DNA from: an uncultured Pseudomonadales bacterium
Lineage (GTDB): Bacteria; Pseudomonadota; Gammaproteobacteria; Pseudomonadales; Cellvibrionaceae
NCBI GenBank assembly: GCA_947488935.1
Contig: CANLBN010000006.1
Coordinates: 186,001 to 250,000, forward strand
DNA: 64,000 bases
Direction of reading: 5' to 3'
A model generated the notes under the pieces. It was not told the DNA's origin. It did not search any database and saw nothing but the letters and a program-made list of their open reading frames with translations. Below are positions 1-7,986 of this stretch, in pieces. The translations under genes and the position numbers were made by a program. Position 1 is the first letter of the stretch; each line of letters opens with the position of its first letter.

Positions 1-151
1 CCAACTTGTAGAAAGAGCCGACAACCAACTCTATGAAGCCAAAAAGAATGGACGCAATCAGGTTTGCCACACCGAGATTGAAAGTGACAATCAGCAAGTG
101 AGCGAGGATGAAAAATCGGCACTATTTAATATGTTTAATAACGACGACTAA
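1..151 (+). CDS. Diguanylate cyclase (GGDEF) C-terminus, partial
   Basis: Only the last 49 codons of a gene that begins left of the window are present; the frame starts at base 2 and ends with TAA at 149-151. The peptide contains ADNQLYEAKKNGRNQV, which matches the last helix and strand of GGDEF domains (usually A-D-x-A-L-Y-x-A-K-x-x-G-R-N-x-V). Such enzymes make cyclic-di-GMP from two GTP. An acidic tail of about 25 residues follows the domain. The active-site loop lies outside the window, so activity and any sensor domains cannot be judged. Confidence 0.8.
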   Translation, partial: QLVERADNQLYEAKKNGRNQVCHTEIESDNQQVSEDEKSALFNMFNNDD

Positions 152-163
152 TCCTTTCGAGGC

Positions 164-781
164 TTATTCAGCAGCTCCCAATAAATCTTTGAAGACAATT
201 TGCGCTTTTAGCAAGCTAGCAACAGACATGGCATCGACGATATCACCGGCATGCACCATCGCAATGGCTTGCGCCAATGGTAGATGCCTCACACAAATGT
301 CTTCTGTATGCTCATGACTTATCTGCCCCTGTGATAAATCCCGTGCTAAGTAAACCGTAGCAACCTCGTCGGTAATAGAATTTGATAACTGTAACTGCAA
401 CCATAGCTGCCACTCCTCAGCAATCAAACCCACCTCTTCGTCCAGCTCGCGTTTAGCCGAGTCTAGACACTCTTCGCCGTCTGGGGAGCCACCTTCGGGG
501 ATCTCCCATGTTTTACAAGAATGAGGGTAACGCGTCTGTTGTACAATCCATGTCCAGCCTTTCTCGTCGATAGGCAAAATACCTACCGCATGATTTTTAA
601 AGTGCACACGGCCATAAATACCTTTTTTACCACCTGGTGTAATCACATTATCGTGATTAACCTGTATCCATGGGTTTTCGTAAACAACATCACTACTGCA
701 TTGTATCCACGCTTGTGGATTATCACTAGGTTTTTGTGATGGTAATGCGTTGGCTGTTTTTTTGTTACTTGGCATAGTCAA
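164..781 (-). CDS. Nudix hydrolase, ADP-ribose pyrophosphatase-like
   Basis: The 205-residue protein carries a complete Nudix box at residues 97-119: G97, E103, then R111-E112-L113-x-E115-E116-x-G118-L119. These residues bind the divalent metal that hydrolyses nucleoside diphosphates linked to another group. The overall pattern (N-terminal beta domain with an N-P-W-I motif near 36-39, then the Nudix fold) resembles ADP-ribose/NDP-sugar pyrophosphatases, but the substrate cannot be fixed from sequence. It starts 7 bases after the small gene at 789-1031 ends and follows the UDG-like gene on the same strand, so the three are probably co-transcribed. The first 20 residues are polar and look disordered. 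Confidence 0.85.
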   Translation of the reverse strand: MTMPSNKKTANALPSQKPSDNPQAWIQCSSDVVYENPWIQVNHDNVITPGGKKGIYGRVHFKNHAVGILPIDEKGWTWIVQQTRYPHSCKTWEIPEGGSPDGEECLDSAKRELDEEVGLIAEEWQLWLQLQLSNSITDEVATVYLARDLSQGQISHEHTEDICVRHLPLAQAIAMVHAGDIVDAMSVASLLKAQIVFKDLLGAAE

Positions 782-788
782 TTAACTA

Positions 789-1031
789 TTAATCTTCGGG
801 CAGTTCGTCAAATGCTTTCTTTTTACTTTCAAACCACATTTGCATCGCCTCTGGTTTTTGCATCATTTCTTGCATGTCTTGCATCGCCTTTAAATGGGCT
901 TCATCTTGTTGCTGAAACATTTCCATACCGTGCTCTTTACTTAATTGAGCAATTTCATCGAAAGATGTAGCCTGAAAAGATTTATCGCAAGCACCACCTA
1001 GTTGTTTACATGTCATTGTTTTCATTATCAA
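789..1031 (-). CDS. Small DUF1059-like protein
   Basis: This 80-residue protein has an N-terminal block (M-T-C-K-Q-L-G-G-A-C-D near residues 5-15) with two cysteines and a following helix, EIAQLSKEHG. It resembles the small DUF1059 family, whose members start with a short Cys-containing strand and then a helix bearing a histidine. The second half is a Met/Gln/Glu-rich helix (MQDMQEMMQKPEAMQMW) atypical of that family. No biochemical role is known for the family. It sits between the UDG-like and Nudix genes on the same strand. The family assignment is tentative; that it is a gene is well supported by its tight packing. Confidence 0.6.
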   Translation of the reverse strand: MIMKTMTCKQLGGACDKSFQATSFDEIAQLSKEHGMEMFQQQDEAHLKAMQDMQEMMQKPEAMQMWFESKKKAFDELPED

Positions 1032-1072
1032 AGCTCCTATTAATTATGTTAATTAACCTATAAATCCGTCAT

Positions 1073-1693
1073 TTATTCACGCAAAGCCGACGCTATTTTT
1101 TGTTGCAAATAAGGCACAACATCGCTTTCAAACCAGCTGTTTTTCTTTAACCAAATTTGATTACGTGGCGAAGGGTGTGGCATAGGCAGATATTTGGGTA
1201 AATAGTTTTCCCATGCTCGAACTCGCTCTGTCAGTGATAAGTTTTTATTTATTTTTGGCTCCAGAGGCTTAAGATAATATTTTTGAGCATATTGCCCAAT
1301 AAGCAATGTTAATTGAACATTAGGTAGCTTTTTCAGTATTAGATCATGCCATGTTGTAGCGCACTCTTTTCTCGGTGGTAAATCGCCCGTTTTTCCCGTA
1401 CCTGGATAGCAAAACCCCATTGGCATAATGGCAATTTGATTCGGATCATAAAATAAGTCTTTTGTGACTTGCATCCATTCGCGCAGCCGATCACCCGATG
1501 GATCGTCCCACGGAATACCACTTTCGTGTACACGACGCCCCGGAGCTTGCCCTATTATTAATATTTTTGCCGATTGAGCTAACTGTACAACGGGCCGCAC
1601 ACCATGAGGCAAATGTGATTCGCACAGTGCACACCCTTGTATATCTTCCACTAAGTTTTTTAAAGGGATTGAAGGCATCGGTTGATTAGTCAT
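1073..1693 (-). CDS. Uracil-DNA glycosylase superfamily protein
   Basis: The 206-residue protein has the two hallmark segments of the UDG fold: I-I-G-Q-A-P-G-R-R at residues 46-54, followed by G-I-P-W-D-D-P-S-G-D-R-L, and H-P-S-P-R-N at 173-178, corresponding to the HPSP(R)N DNA-intercalation loop. A Cys pair (C21, C24) near the N-terminus recalls the Fe-S cysteines of family 4/5 enzymes, but the other two ligands are not evident. Homologues in Gammaproteobacteria are annotated simply as uracil-DNA glycosylase family proteins. A role in base-excision repair is inferred. It is the first gene of a three-gene reverse-strand cluster. Confidence 0.8.
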   Translation of the reverse strand: MTNQPMPSIPLKNLVEDIQGCALCESHLPHGVRPVVQLAQSAKILIIGQAPGRRVHESGIPWDDPSGDRLREWMQVTKDLFYDPNQIAIMPMGFCYPGTGKTGDLPPRKECATTWHDLILKKLPNVQLTLLIGQYAQKYYLKPLEPKINKNLSLTERVRAWENYLPKYLPMPHPSPRNQIWLKKNSWFESDVVPYLQQKIASALRE

Positions 1694-1766
1694 ATGATAG
1701 GCAATTCATTTGATTTAAGGAATATCTGATCGCCCGCTTTGGTATTAGGGCTATCTATATATCTAT

Positions 1767-2756
1767 ATGATAAAAGTACTAAACAATATCACAAAAAATA
1801 ATGCATCATTACCGTTATTTTTTGTATTTACCGCTGAGTTTCTTGGCCCGTTAGCTTGTAAAGGAAACCCAGCGCTAGTCATTAACACTAATGAGCTACC
1901 TAGCTTAAAAGAGCATCTCGAATTTATTCGATCCGTACAACGCGATAGTGCTCAACAAACATTACTGCCGGATAATGTTACTTTTAGCTATATTAGTACG
2001 CATAATAGCGGCGAACTCACTGATACTCGTGAGTTTTCTATTCGCTGGTTTTCGTCAACAAGTATTATTCAACGCTGCGGACATGGGACCCTAGCAGCGG
2101 CTGCTTTTGTAGATGGTCACATAATAAAAAGCCCGCCAACTTTACCTAGCGATACCTGTATACGCTTTTACTCCGATAAAGAAGAACTCAATGTAGCCAT
2201 TCACTCTAATGGCAATTTATCAAATTTGGCTAAGCAGTACTCTTTGCGGCTAAAACATGAGGTATTACTGCCAAGTGATCACCAAAAATACTTCAACAAT
2301 AAAATAGTACGCGAAAACAAAACTCCCGATGAAGATGGTTATTTGATTATTGAGCTAAATTGCGAGCGTGAAGTAAAGGACTTTATTCTTACGCAAACTA
2401 TTATCTCCATCATTAATAAGCGCGCATTGATTATTACAGCAAAGTCACAAAGCAAGGACTATGATATTGTATTTAGATACTTTGCACCCTTTTATGGTGA
2501 GTTAGAAGACAGTGCGACGGGTTCTGCAGGCAGTTTATTGATGCCTTTTTGGCAACAAGCCTATTTAAATGCTGCTAAACAACCAACTATTGGACAGCAA
2601 AACAATAGCACTGATAATCAAGTATTATCAGTGCCGCTACGTTGTTATCAAGCTTCTGAAAATGGTGGCTTTTTTACGCTTTACAATAATGAATACCCAA
2701 GCTACAAAGAAAACACTGTAGTGGTCGCCGGCTATATTAAAGAGGCCAAGTATTAA
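1767..2756 (+). CDS. PhzF-like isomerase/epimerase family protein
   Basis: The 329-residue protein has the landmarks of the PhzF/YddE family (diaminopimelate-epimerase fold): G-N-P-A-L-V-I at residues 33-39, R-W-F-S-S near 93-97, C-G-H-G-T-L-A-A-A at 104-112, and E-D-S-A-T-G-S-A-G near 247-255. PhzF enzymes isomerise small molecules with one catalytic Glu in an S-E-T motif. The matching segment here reads Q-Q-T (Q63-Q64-T65), so that acid is missing, and the substrate is unknown. It has an N-terminal extension of about 15 residues and no clear ribosome-binding site; the ATG follows a CTATCTATAT repeat tract. It converges with egtD. Confidence 0.75.
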   Translation: MIKVLNNITKNNASLPLFFVFTAEFLGPLACKGNPALVINTNELPSLKEHLEFIRSVQRDSAQQTLLPDNVTFSYISTHNSGELTDTREFSIRWFSSTSIIQRCGHGTLAAAAFVDGHIIKSPPTLPSDTCIRFYSDKEELNVAIHSNGNLSNLAKQYSLRLKHEVLLPSDHQKYFNNKIVRENKTPDEDGYLIIELNCEREVKDFILTQTIISIINKRALIITAKSQSKDYDIVFRYFAPFYGELEDSATGSAGSLLMPFWQQAYLNAAKQPTIGQQNNSTDNQVLSVPLRCYQASENGGFFTLYNNEYPSYKENTVVVAGYIKEAKY

Positions 2757-2759
2757 AAA

Positions 2760-2778
2760 ATACTTTATTACAAAGTAT
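2760..2778 (-). terminator. Probable terminator of egtD
   Basis: A 7-bp stem (ATACTTT / AAAGTAT) with a 5-nt loop lies between two convergent genes. Read on the reverse strand it is followed directly by a run of six T, as expected for intrinsic termination of the egtB-egtD transcript. On the forward strand the 3' side is not T-rich, so it is a weak terminator for the PhzF-like gene. Confidence 0.5.
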
Positions 2779-2811
2779 CTTCAAAGGTTATACCCGCAAA
2801 TAACTACCCGA

Positions 2812-3822
2812 CTAAATTACCGAAAAATAATGAACGCTGAACAAATCATTATCATCCTTCCATACTTTTTCTAATTGAAACCCTGCTTTTTTAGCCAACA
2901 AAGAAAAGCTATCTATCGTGTATTTGTAGGAGTTTTCTGTATGAATAGTCTCACTCTGTTTAAAAGAGACTTTATTTCCATCAAGACAAACCGTCTGTTC
3001 GATATCACTGACCAAATGCATTTCTATACGGCTTTTATCTTGATTAAATACAGCTCGATGACTAAATGACCCAGTACTCAAAGTAGCATTTAATTCTCTA
3101 TCAATACGATCTAATAGATTTTTATTAAACTGCGCGGTTATACCTTTTTTATCATCATAGGCTGCTTCAAGGATGGCTGTATCTTTGACTAAATCAACGC
3201 CTATTAATAGGCCATCTCCAGAATATAGATTCTCGGCAAACTGCTTTAAAAATACAATGGCATCATCGGGGTTAAAATTACCAATAGTAGAGCCCGGGAA
3301 AAATATAACGCGCTTATTGACCAGAGGCCGTACAGGCAACGTAGAAAATATTTGATGAATCTGCTCTTTGTTGAGAAAATCAATAACAATTGGATCAATA
3401 CTCATCTCTGGAAACTGTTGAGAGAGTACATCGCTCGAATACTGGAGGATTTCTTGCGAGATATCCATGGGGACAAAACCCACAGGGTTTGTTAGTTTTT
3501 CAAGTATCATGCCGATTTTTTTGACAGAGCCGGCACCGGGCTCTAACAACAATGCTTTTTCACCAATTAAGGCTGCCATCTCACTAGCATAGCGCTCATA
3601 AATACTACATTCTGTACGTGTGACGTAATATTCGGGCGTTTCACAAATAGCTTCAAATAATTGAGAGCCTTTTTCATCATAAAAGTATTTACACGGTAAT
3701 GTTTTTTGAGAGCTAGAGAGACCATCAGTGACCTCTATTAAAAACTCTTGATCTATTTGATGTTCACTTTCTTGACCTTCGTGAGCACTATTTACAGCTA
3801 GCGCTTGTTCTGCTGTCGACAT
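2812..3822 (-). CDS. egtD: L-histidine N-alpha-methyltransferase EgtD
   Basis: The 336-residue protein matches EgtD, which uses three SAM molecules to convert histidine to hercynine, the first committed step to ergothioneine. Visible landmarks are K-Y-F-Y-D-E-K-G-S-Q-L-F-E near residues 46-58, the SAM-binding L-L-E-P-G-A-G-S near 92-99, F-F-P-G-S-T-I-G-N-F (the S-T-I-G-N segment of the family) and the C-terminal F-S-V-H-Y. Length equals the usual 320-340 residues. It lies 63 bases downstream of egtB on the same strand, forming a two-gene ergothioneine module. No egtC or egtE homologue is nearby, so later steps probably follow the direct-cysteine route or use genes elsewhere. Confidence 0.93.
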   Translation of the reverse strand: MSTAEQALAVNSAHEGQESEHQIDQEFLIEVTDGLSSSQKTLPCKYFYDEKGSQLFEAICETPEYYVTRTECSIYERYASEMAALIGEKALLLEPGAGSVKKIGMILEKLTNPVGFVPMDISQEILQYSSDVLSQQFPEMSIDPIVIDFLNKEQIHQIFSTLPVRPLVNKRVIFFPGSTIGNFNPDDAIVFLKQFAENLYSGDGLLIGVDLVKDTAILEAAYDDKKGITAQFNKNLLDRIDRELNATLSTGSFSHRAVFNQDKSRIEMHLVSDIEQTVCLDGNKVSFKQSETIHTENSYKYTIDSFSLLAKKAGFQLEKVWKDDNDLFSVHYFSVI

Positions 3823-3885
3823 ATTAATTCCTATTAACGAGAAGTGATTATCTGCTTAGATGACAGGCCGAAATATTTGTTACTA

Positions 3886-5187
3886 TTATTTAGCCAAACG
3901 AATACCTGTAAACTGCCACTGCTGATGGGCATAAAAAAAGTTGCGGTAAGTCGCTCGCGTATGGCCTACAGGTGTTACACAGGAACCACCTCGAAGGACA
4001 TTTTGGTTCGACATAAACTTGCCATTGTACTCTCCGGCCACCCCACTAAAGGGAGAAAACCCCGGGTATGCACCATAACCACTGGTCGTCCACTGCCATA
4101 CATTCTCAAAAGCCTGCAAAAATGGGCTCGATGATTGAGATTCACAGGCAACCGATGGATGCAATGTAATCCGGCTCATATCTTGTGAGACAAGCGGCTT
4201 TGCATCCATTTGTCGAGCAGCAGTTTCCCATTCAAACTCCGTCGGTAGGCGCACACCTAACCAGTTTGCGTAAGCACTCGCTTCGTAATAATTAATATGT
4301 GTGACAGCTTGATGATTATTTAATGGCAATAAACCCGACAAGGTAAATTCAAACCACTGATCCTGTTGTTTAACCCAATATAAAGGCTGCGCATTATGGT
4401 TTTGTGCTAGCCGCTGCTGTAACCATGCCCAACCATCTGCCAACCAAAAATCTGGATTATGGTAGCCACCACTCGCTATAAATTCAGCATATTCACTATT
4501 AGTCACTAGTCGCGATGCAATCGAAAAATCATGCACATAAACACTGTGCTCTGGTCGCTCATTATCAAAACTAAACTGCGTGCCATCGTAACCTACCGAT
4601 ACCAAACTACGCTCGATGGGCAACCAGGATAACTCAGGTGCTGAATTTGTTAAGCGCGTGAGACCAGACGTAGAATAAGACTCAGATAAAGGATTGTGAG
4701 AAAAAGCATGCTTAATATCGGTTAACAACAGTTCTTGATGTTGTTGCTCATGATTAAGGCCCAGCTCTAACAAACCTGATAACTCTTTTATAGATGACTC
4801 GTTAAAACTATCTAATTGATCAAACAAGGATTGGATCGCAGTATCAACAAACTCTCGATAGGAGAGAATCTCAGCCAAAGATGGACGGCTAATCAAGCCT
4901 CTTTGAGCACGGGGATATTGCTCACCAATACCGTTATAGTAGGAGTTATACAAATAATTATAGGTTTCATTAAAGCGTTTATAACCTTTCAAGAAGGAGC
5001 ATAATATAAATGTTTCAAAAAACCACGTGGTATGCGCTAAATGCCATTTAGCTGGACTAGCATCTGGCATAGATTGTAATTGTGCATCTGCTTCTGATAG
5101 GGGTGCCACTAAATTCAGTGATTGTGCGCGTATATTAAGGTAACGATCAATGATCATTACCGGTTTATCGACTGCAAGCATTCCCAT
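3886..5187 (-). CDS. egtB: Ergothioneine biosynthesis sulfoxide synthase EgtB
   Basis: The 433-residue protein is a non-haem iron enzyme that joins a thiol donor to hercynine with O2. The N-terminal DinB-like domain has K-W-H-L-A-H-T-T-W-F-F (His49/His52) and L-N-H-E-Q-Q-H-Q-E (His146, His150), the expected facial triad. The C-terminal half is a formylglycine-generating-enzyme-like domain with V-R-L-P-T-E-F-E-W-E and N-V-L-R-G-G-S, ending in R-N-F-F-Y-x-H-Q-Q-W-Q-F-T-G-I-R-L-A, typical of proteobacterial EgtB. There is no C-terminal methyltransferase, so it is not OvoA. It precedes egtD; a small membrane-protein gene lies 56 bases upstream on the same strand. The thiol donor (cysteine or gamma-Glu-Cys) cannot be told from sequence. 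Confidence 0.93.
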   Translation of the reverse strand: MGMLAVDKPVMIIDRYLNIRAQSLNLVAPLSEADAQLQSMPDASPAKWHLAHTTWFFETFILCSFLKGYKRFNETYNYLYNSYYNGIGEQYPRAQRGLISRPSLAEILSYREFVDTAIQSLFDQLDSFNESSIKELSGLLELGLNHEQQHQELLLTDIKHAFSHNPLSESYSTSGLTRLTNSAPELSWLPIERSLVSVGYDGTQFSFDNERPEHSVYVHDFSIASRLVTNSEYAEFIASGGYHNPDFWLADGWAWLQQRLAQNHNAQPLYWVKQQDQWFEFTLSGLLPLNNHQAVTHINYYEASAYANWLGVRLPTEFEWETAARQMDAKPLVSQDMSRITLHPSVACESQSSSPFLQAFENVWQWTTSGYGAYPGFSPFSGVAGEYNGKFMSNQNVLRGGSCVTPVGHTRATYRNFFYAHQQWQFTGIRLAK

Positions 5188-5243
5188 AGTAAAAGACTCT
5201 GAAATAGTAATTAGTGATAGATTAAACGTATTAAAGGGCTAAC

Positions 5244-5609
5244 TTATATTATTGAGTTTTCACCCCTATGCTTCATTTGCTCTTCAAGGGCAATCTTAGG
5301 GTCGTAATCGGGGTGTTTTAGAATCTCATCAATATAGCGCTGAATATAAACACGGCCGCGAAAGGTATAAACAACAATATAAACCATCACTATCAATGTG
5401 AATAAAAGAATAACAGGCAGAGTAAAAAGCAGCGCCAATGTGCTGCCTACAATAAGAACGACGAGGACTTGAATTTTGGCATTAGAGAGTAATTTTGCCT
5501 TACATTTGATGGCCTCTTCTTCGGAGTGTATGCCGTTATTTTGAAAAGTCCTACACAGCATATAAAAATCTAATTTCTTTTTGCGTTCGAGTTTATCAAA
5601 CTTAATCAT
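5244..5609 (-). CDS. Small membrane protein of unknown function
   Basis: The 121-residue protein has a charged N-terminal segment rich in Lys and Glu, two adjacent hydrophobic stretches (about residues 46-62 and 65-85, separated only by a short polar turn), and a soluble C-terminus rich in acidic residues. It looks like a hairpin inner-membrane protein with both ends in the cytoplasm. I do not recognise a family. It lies upstream of egtB on the same strand with a 56-base gap and could be the first gene of that transcript; nothing in its sequence suggests a role in thiol metabolism. Confidence 0.65.
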   Translation of the reverse strand: MIKFDKLERKKKLDFYMLCRTFQNNGIHSEEEAIKCKAKLLSNAKIQVLVVLIVGSTLALLFTLPVILLFTLIVMVYIVVYTFRGRVYIQRYIDEILKHPDYDPKIALEEQMKHRGENSII

Positions 5610-6071
5610 TATTACTATCCTATTGATGAGATGGCTCTCTAGTTAACAGTTAGCCATAAGCTGCCGTATTATAAGCCCTTAAGGGTTAACAGCATATTTA
5701 AGAGCATCTCTAATGTGACTTTTTACACTCAAGAGATACTAGACTAGGCCAATGATAGCAGCGTCGCGGCAAAGTCGGAATACTGTACATCCTTGTGGGC
5801 AGTGTCGAGATCTCCCATGGGTGAATATAATGACCTTATTTCTAGAAATATCCTTAACTAAGATTCTTTTTATAATTCACGGTTTTATCACTAAATACAA
5901 TCTCAAGTTACCTATATCTGTGATAGCTATTTTTCAGTAACCTAAAAAACGCGTCAAATACTAAGCCACATAAAGGTTCACTAAGTAAAGGTACGCCAAA
6001 TAAGCACAGCCCACACAATCTAACTCATTATACAGCTATAGGAACTCTAGTAAGCCATTAATCGAAATACC
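5610..6071 (+). other. Non-coding gap between a reverse small gene and dinB
   Basis: This 462-base AT-rich stretch holds no convincing gene. The only frame of note (5752-5940, 62 codons) has no ribosome-binding site and no recognisable protein. A 10-bp palindrome, CCCTTAAGGG, lies near 5677-5686, and the octamer GTTAACAG occurs on both sides of it. It presumably contains the promoter of the 5244-5609 gene and the 3' flank of dinB. I see no terminator hairpin and no RNA gene. Confidence 0.4.
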
Positions 6072-7124
6072 CTAAAACAAATCTAACTGCTTAAGGGATG
6101 GCACTTGCATATCTCTGAACCGAACACCAATACCAATCAAACGAACGGGTTTTTTATACCTCAGCCACGCCTCTTTAAGCAAACCTCTACAAACATCCAG
6201 CGTTAGCTCTGTATTGACACTCTCCATTGTTGTTTTAGTAAAATCGGCAAACTTTAACTTAACAAAACATTTATGTATTGCCTGTTTAGAATCTACGCCC
6301 TCTAAACGTTTACTGAGCTTTTCAAATAACATCAATAATGAAGTATTACATTTATCGACATTAGACATATCTATAGAAAACGTATGTTCAACACTCAATG
6401 ACTTTCTGTAATCACGTATTTTAACAGGACGGTTATCTTCACCTCTGCTCAAACTATAGAGACGTTTACCAAAAACCCCAAATTCGGATGCTAAACAAGA
6501 CTCTGAAACCTGCTGTAAGTCCTTACAATTAAATACGCCTTTATTATGTAATTTGCGCAGAGAGCACGGCCCTACTCCTGGGAGGCAATCAACCGGTAAA
6601 TGTTTTAGAAAAAATGCCACCCTATTGGGCTCCACAACAGTTAAACCATTGGGCTTTTGCCAATCACTTGCAACTTTAGCCAAAAACTTATTGCTTGATA
6701 CGCCCGCAGATACAGTAATTCCTATTTCGCTCTCGACCCGTCTTCGAATTTCCTTAGCTATCAATGTTGCACTGCCTAAACAATGGTGCGTAGCTGTAAC
6801 ATCGATATAAGCTTCGTCAAGAGAGACCGGCTCTATTGTATCGGTATACTCTAAAAATATACGCCGCATTTCTATAGCCGCTTCTCGATACTTTGACATA
6901 TTGTTGGGTAAAATAATTAACTGCGGGCATAACCGTTTAGCATGGGCAGACGCCATAGCAGAGCGTACGCCAAAAGCACGTGCCTCGTAACTGCACGTTG
7001 ATATAACTCCACGCTTAGCAGGGTCACCACCAACAGCTACAGGTAATCCTTTTAGGTCTGGAGTATCTCTAACTTCTAAGGCAACAAAAAAACAATCTGC
7101 ATCGCAGTGAATAATTTTTCTCAT
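6072..7124 (-). CDS. dinB: DNA polymerase IV (Y-family translesion polymerase)
   Basis: The 350-residue protein has the full set of Pol IV residues: D8 in the N-terminal H-C-D-A-D-C-F-F motif with the steric-gate F13, and D103-E104 in P-V-S-L-D-E-A-Y-I-D. Helix-hairpin-helix residues follow in L-P-G-V-G-P near 180, then a little-finger domain. It ends in Q-L-D-L-F, a canonical beta-clamp-binding pentapeptide. It performs error-prone bypass of damaged template. A perfect LexA box lies about 104 bases upstream, so SOS induction is well supported. Length equals the E. coli enzyme (351). Confidence 0.96.
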   Translation of the reverse strand: MRKIIHCDADCFFVALEVRDTPDLKGLPVAVGGDPAKRGVISTCSYEARAFGVRSAMASAHAKRLCPQLIILPNNMSKYREAAIEMRRIFLEYTDTIEPVSLDEAYIDVTATHHCLGSATLIAKEIRRRVESEIGITVSAGVSSNKFLAKVASDWQKPNGLTVVEPNRVAFFLKHLPVDCLPGVGPCSLRKLHNKGVFNCKDLQQVSESCLASEFGVFGKRLYSLSRGEDNRPVKIRDYRKSLSVEHTFSIDMSNVDKCNTSLLMLFEKLSKRLEGVDSKQAIHKCFVKLKFADFTKTTMESVNTELTLDVCRGLLKEAWLRYKKPVRLIGIGVRFRDMQVPSLKQLDLF

Positions 7125-7227
7125 TATTGTCTATTTCACTATCTTCATTAATTGGCCTTGTGCTGATATATTTTTAACAAAATACTCACACAAATAACGT
7201 ATCAATTTCTAACAACAGCAACTATAA

Positions 7228-7243
7228 CTGTATCTATATACAG
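7228..7243. promoter_or_regulatory. LexA (SOS) box upstream of dinB
   Basis: The 16-bp sequence CTGTATCTATATACAG fits the gammaproteobacterial LexA consensus CTGT-N8-ACAG exactly. On the dinB strand it fills the 17-bp spacer in front of a TATAGT hexamer (complement of 7221-7226), so bound LexA would block the promoter; the matching -35 hexamer is poor. The box could also act on the divergent gene at 7375, which starts 132 bases away. Confidence 0.88.
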
Positions 7244-7374
7244 TATACTATTTTTAGCATAAAAAAATAGATCAATATCAACAATTAGAGAGTAAAATAT
7301 TTGTTAAATAAAAATATTTAGTCATTATTTATTACGTATACACTTATTTTACTCATCAAAATCAGGAAAACAGA

Positions 7375-7794
7375 ATGACTACTGGAGTTTGGGACCCAAA
7401 TGCAAGTTCATCATCGCAGGAACATACCAATAATTACCAACTTGATGCCGATTTCTTGAAAAGAATTATCAACACGGTAAATATTGATGAGCCTCAAAGC
7501 ATCAACAATTTATTATCTGAAGACGAGCTAAAAGAACACCGAGATATAATGCTCCTACCAAAAGAAACTTGGTTTAGCACCTTAGAAAACTTTAATAACG
7601 AAGAATTAATAGCATTGATTCGCTTTTTTACACTAGCAGAAGTACAATTTACAAATTGGCAAGCAGAAGAAAGGTCTCCTGTCATTTGGATTGCAAAGCT
7701 GTTAAGAAAACGTAAACATGCTATCCACAAAGATTTGCTAATTTGGATTAAAAACAATAATAAGAATAAGTTTTTACCTTTTGGGGCACTTTAG
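7375..7794 (+). CDS. Conserved hypothetical protein upstream of algP-like gene
   Basis: The 139-residue soluble protein begins after a good ribosome-binding site (AGGAAA, 9 bases before the ATG). It is mostly helical, with no signal peptide or membrane segment. A Trp/Phe-rich centre (E-T-W-F-S-T-L-E, F-T-N-W-Q-A-E-E-R-S-P-V-I-W) and a basic patch (L-L-R-K-R-K-H) precede the C-terminal N-K-F-L-P-F-G-A-L. I do not recognise a named family. It shares an intergenic region with dinB that contains the LexA box, so SOS control is possible. The next gene downstream is the AlgP-like gene, 192 bases away with its own AT-rich leader. Confidence 0.7.
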   Translation: MTTGVWDPNASSSSQEHTNNYQLDADFLKRIINTVNIDEPQSINNLLSEDELKEHRDIMLLPKETWFSTLENFNNEELIALIRFFTLAEVQFTNWQAEERSPVIWIAKLLRKRKHAIHKDLLIWIKNNNKNKFLPFGAL

Positions 7795-7879
7795 ACGTAA
7801 AAAATTGAATTTTTTAACAAAAAAACAGGTTTTTTATCAAAAAAAAGTTGTGCTTTATTTATTCTTTTATTATTAGCTG

Positions 7880-7885
7880 TATAAT
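7880..7885 (+). promoter_or_regulatory. Putative -10 element for the algP-like gene
   Basis: A perfect TATAAT hexamer directly preceded by TG lies about 100 bases upstream of the AlgP-like start, inside a very AT-rich leader containing several A- and T-tracts. No good -35 hexamer is visible at the usual spacing. The assignment is by consensus only. Confidence 0.35.
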
Positions 7886-7986
7886 TGCTGGATTATTAAA
7901 CTAGCGCTACACTTTTATTATTTATTGATAATTTAACAACCCTTTTACGACTAAAACTCTTTTTATTACTAAAATAGGAACATGAT

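Noticed and set aside
5752-5940. 62-codon frame upstream of dinB 3' end
   Set aside because: No start signal, no family, and composition like the surrounding non-coding DNA.
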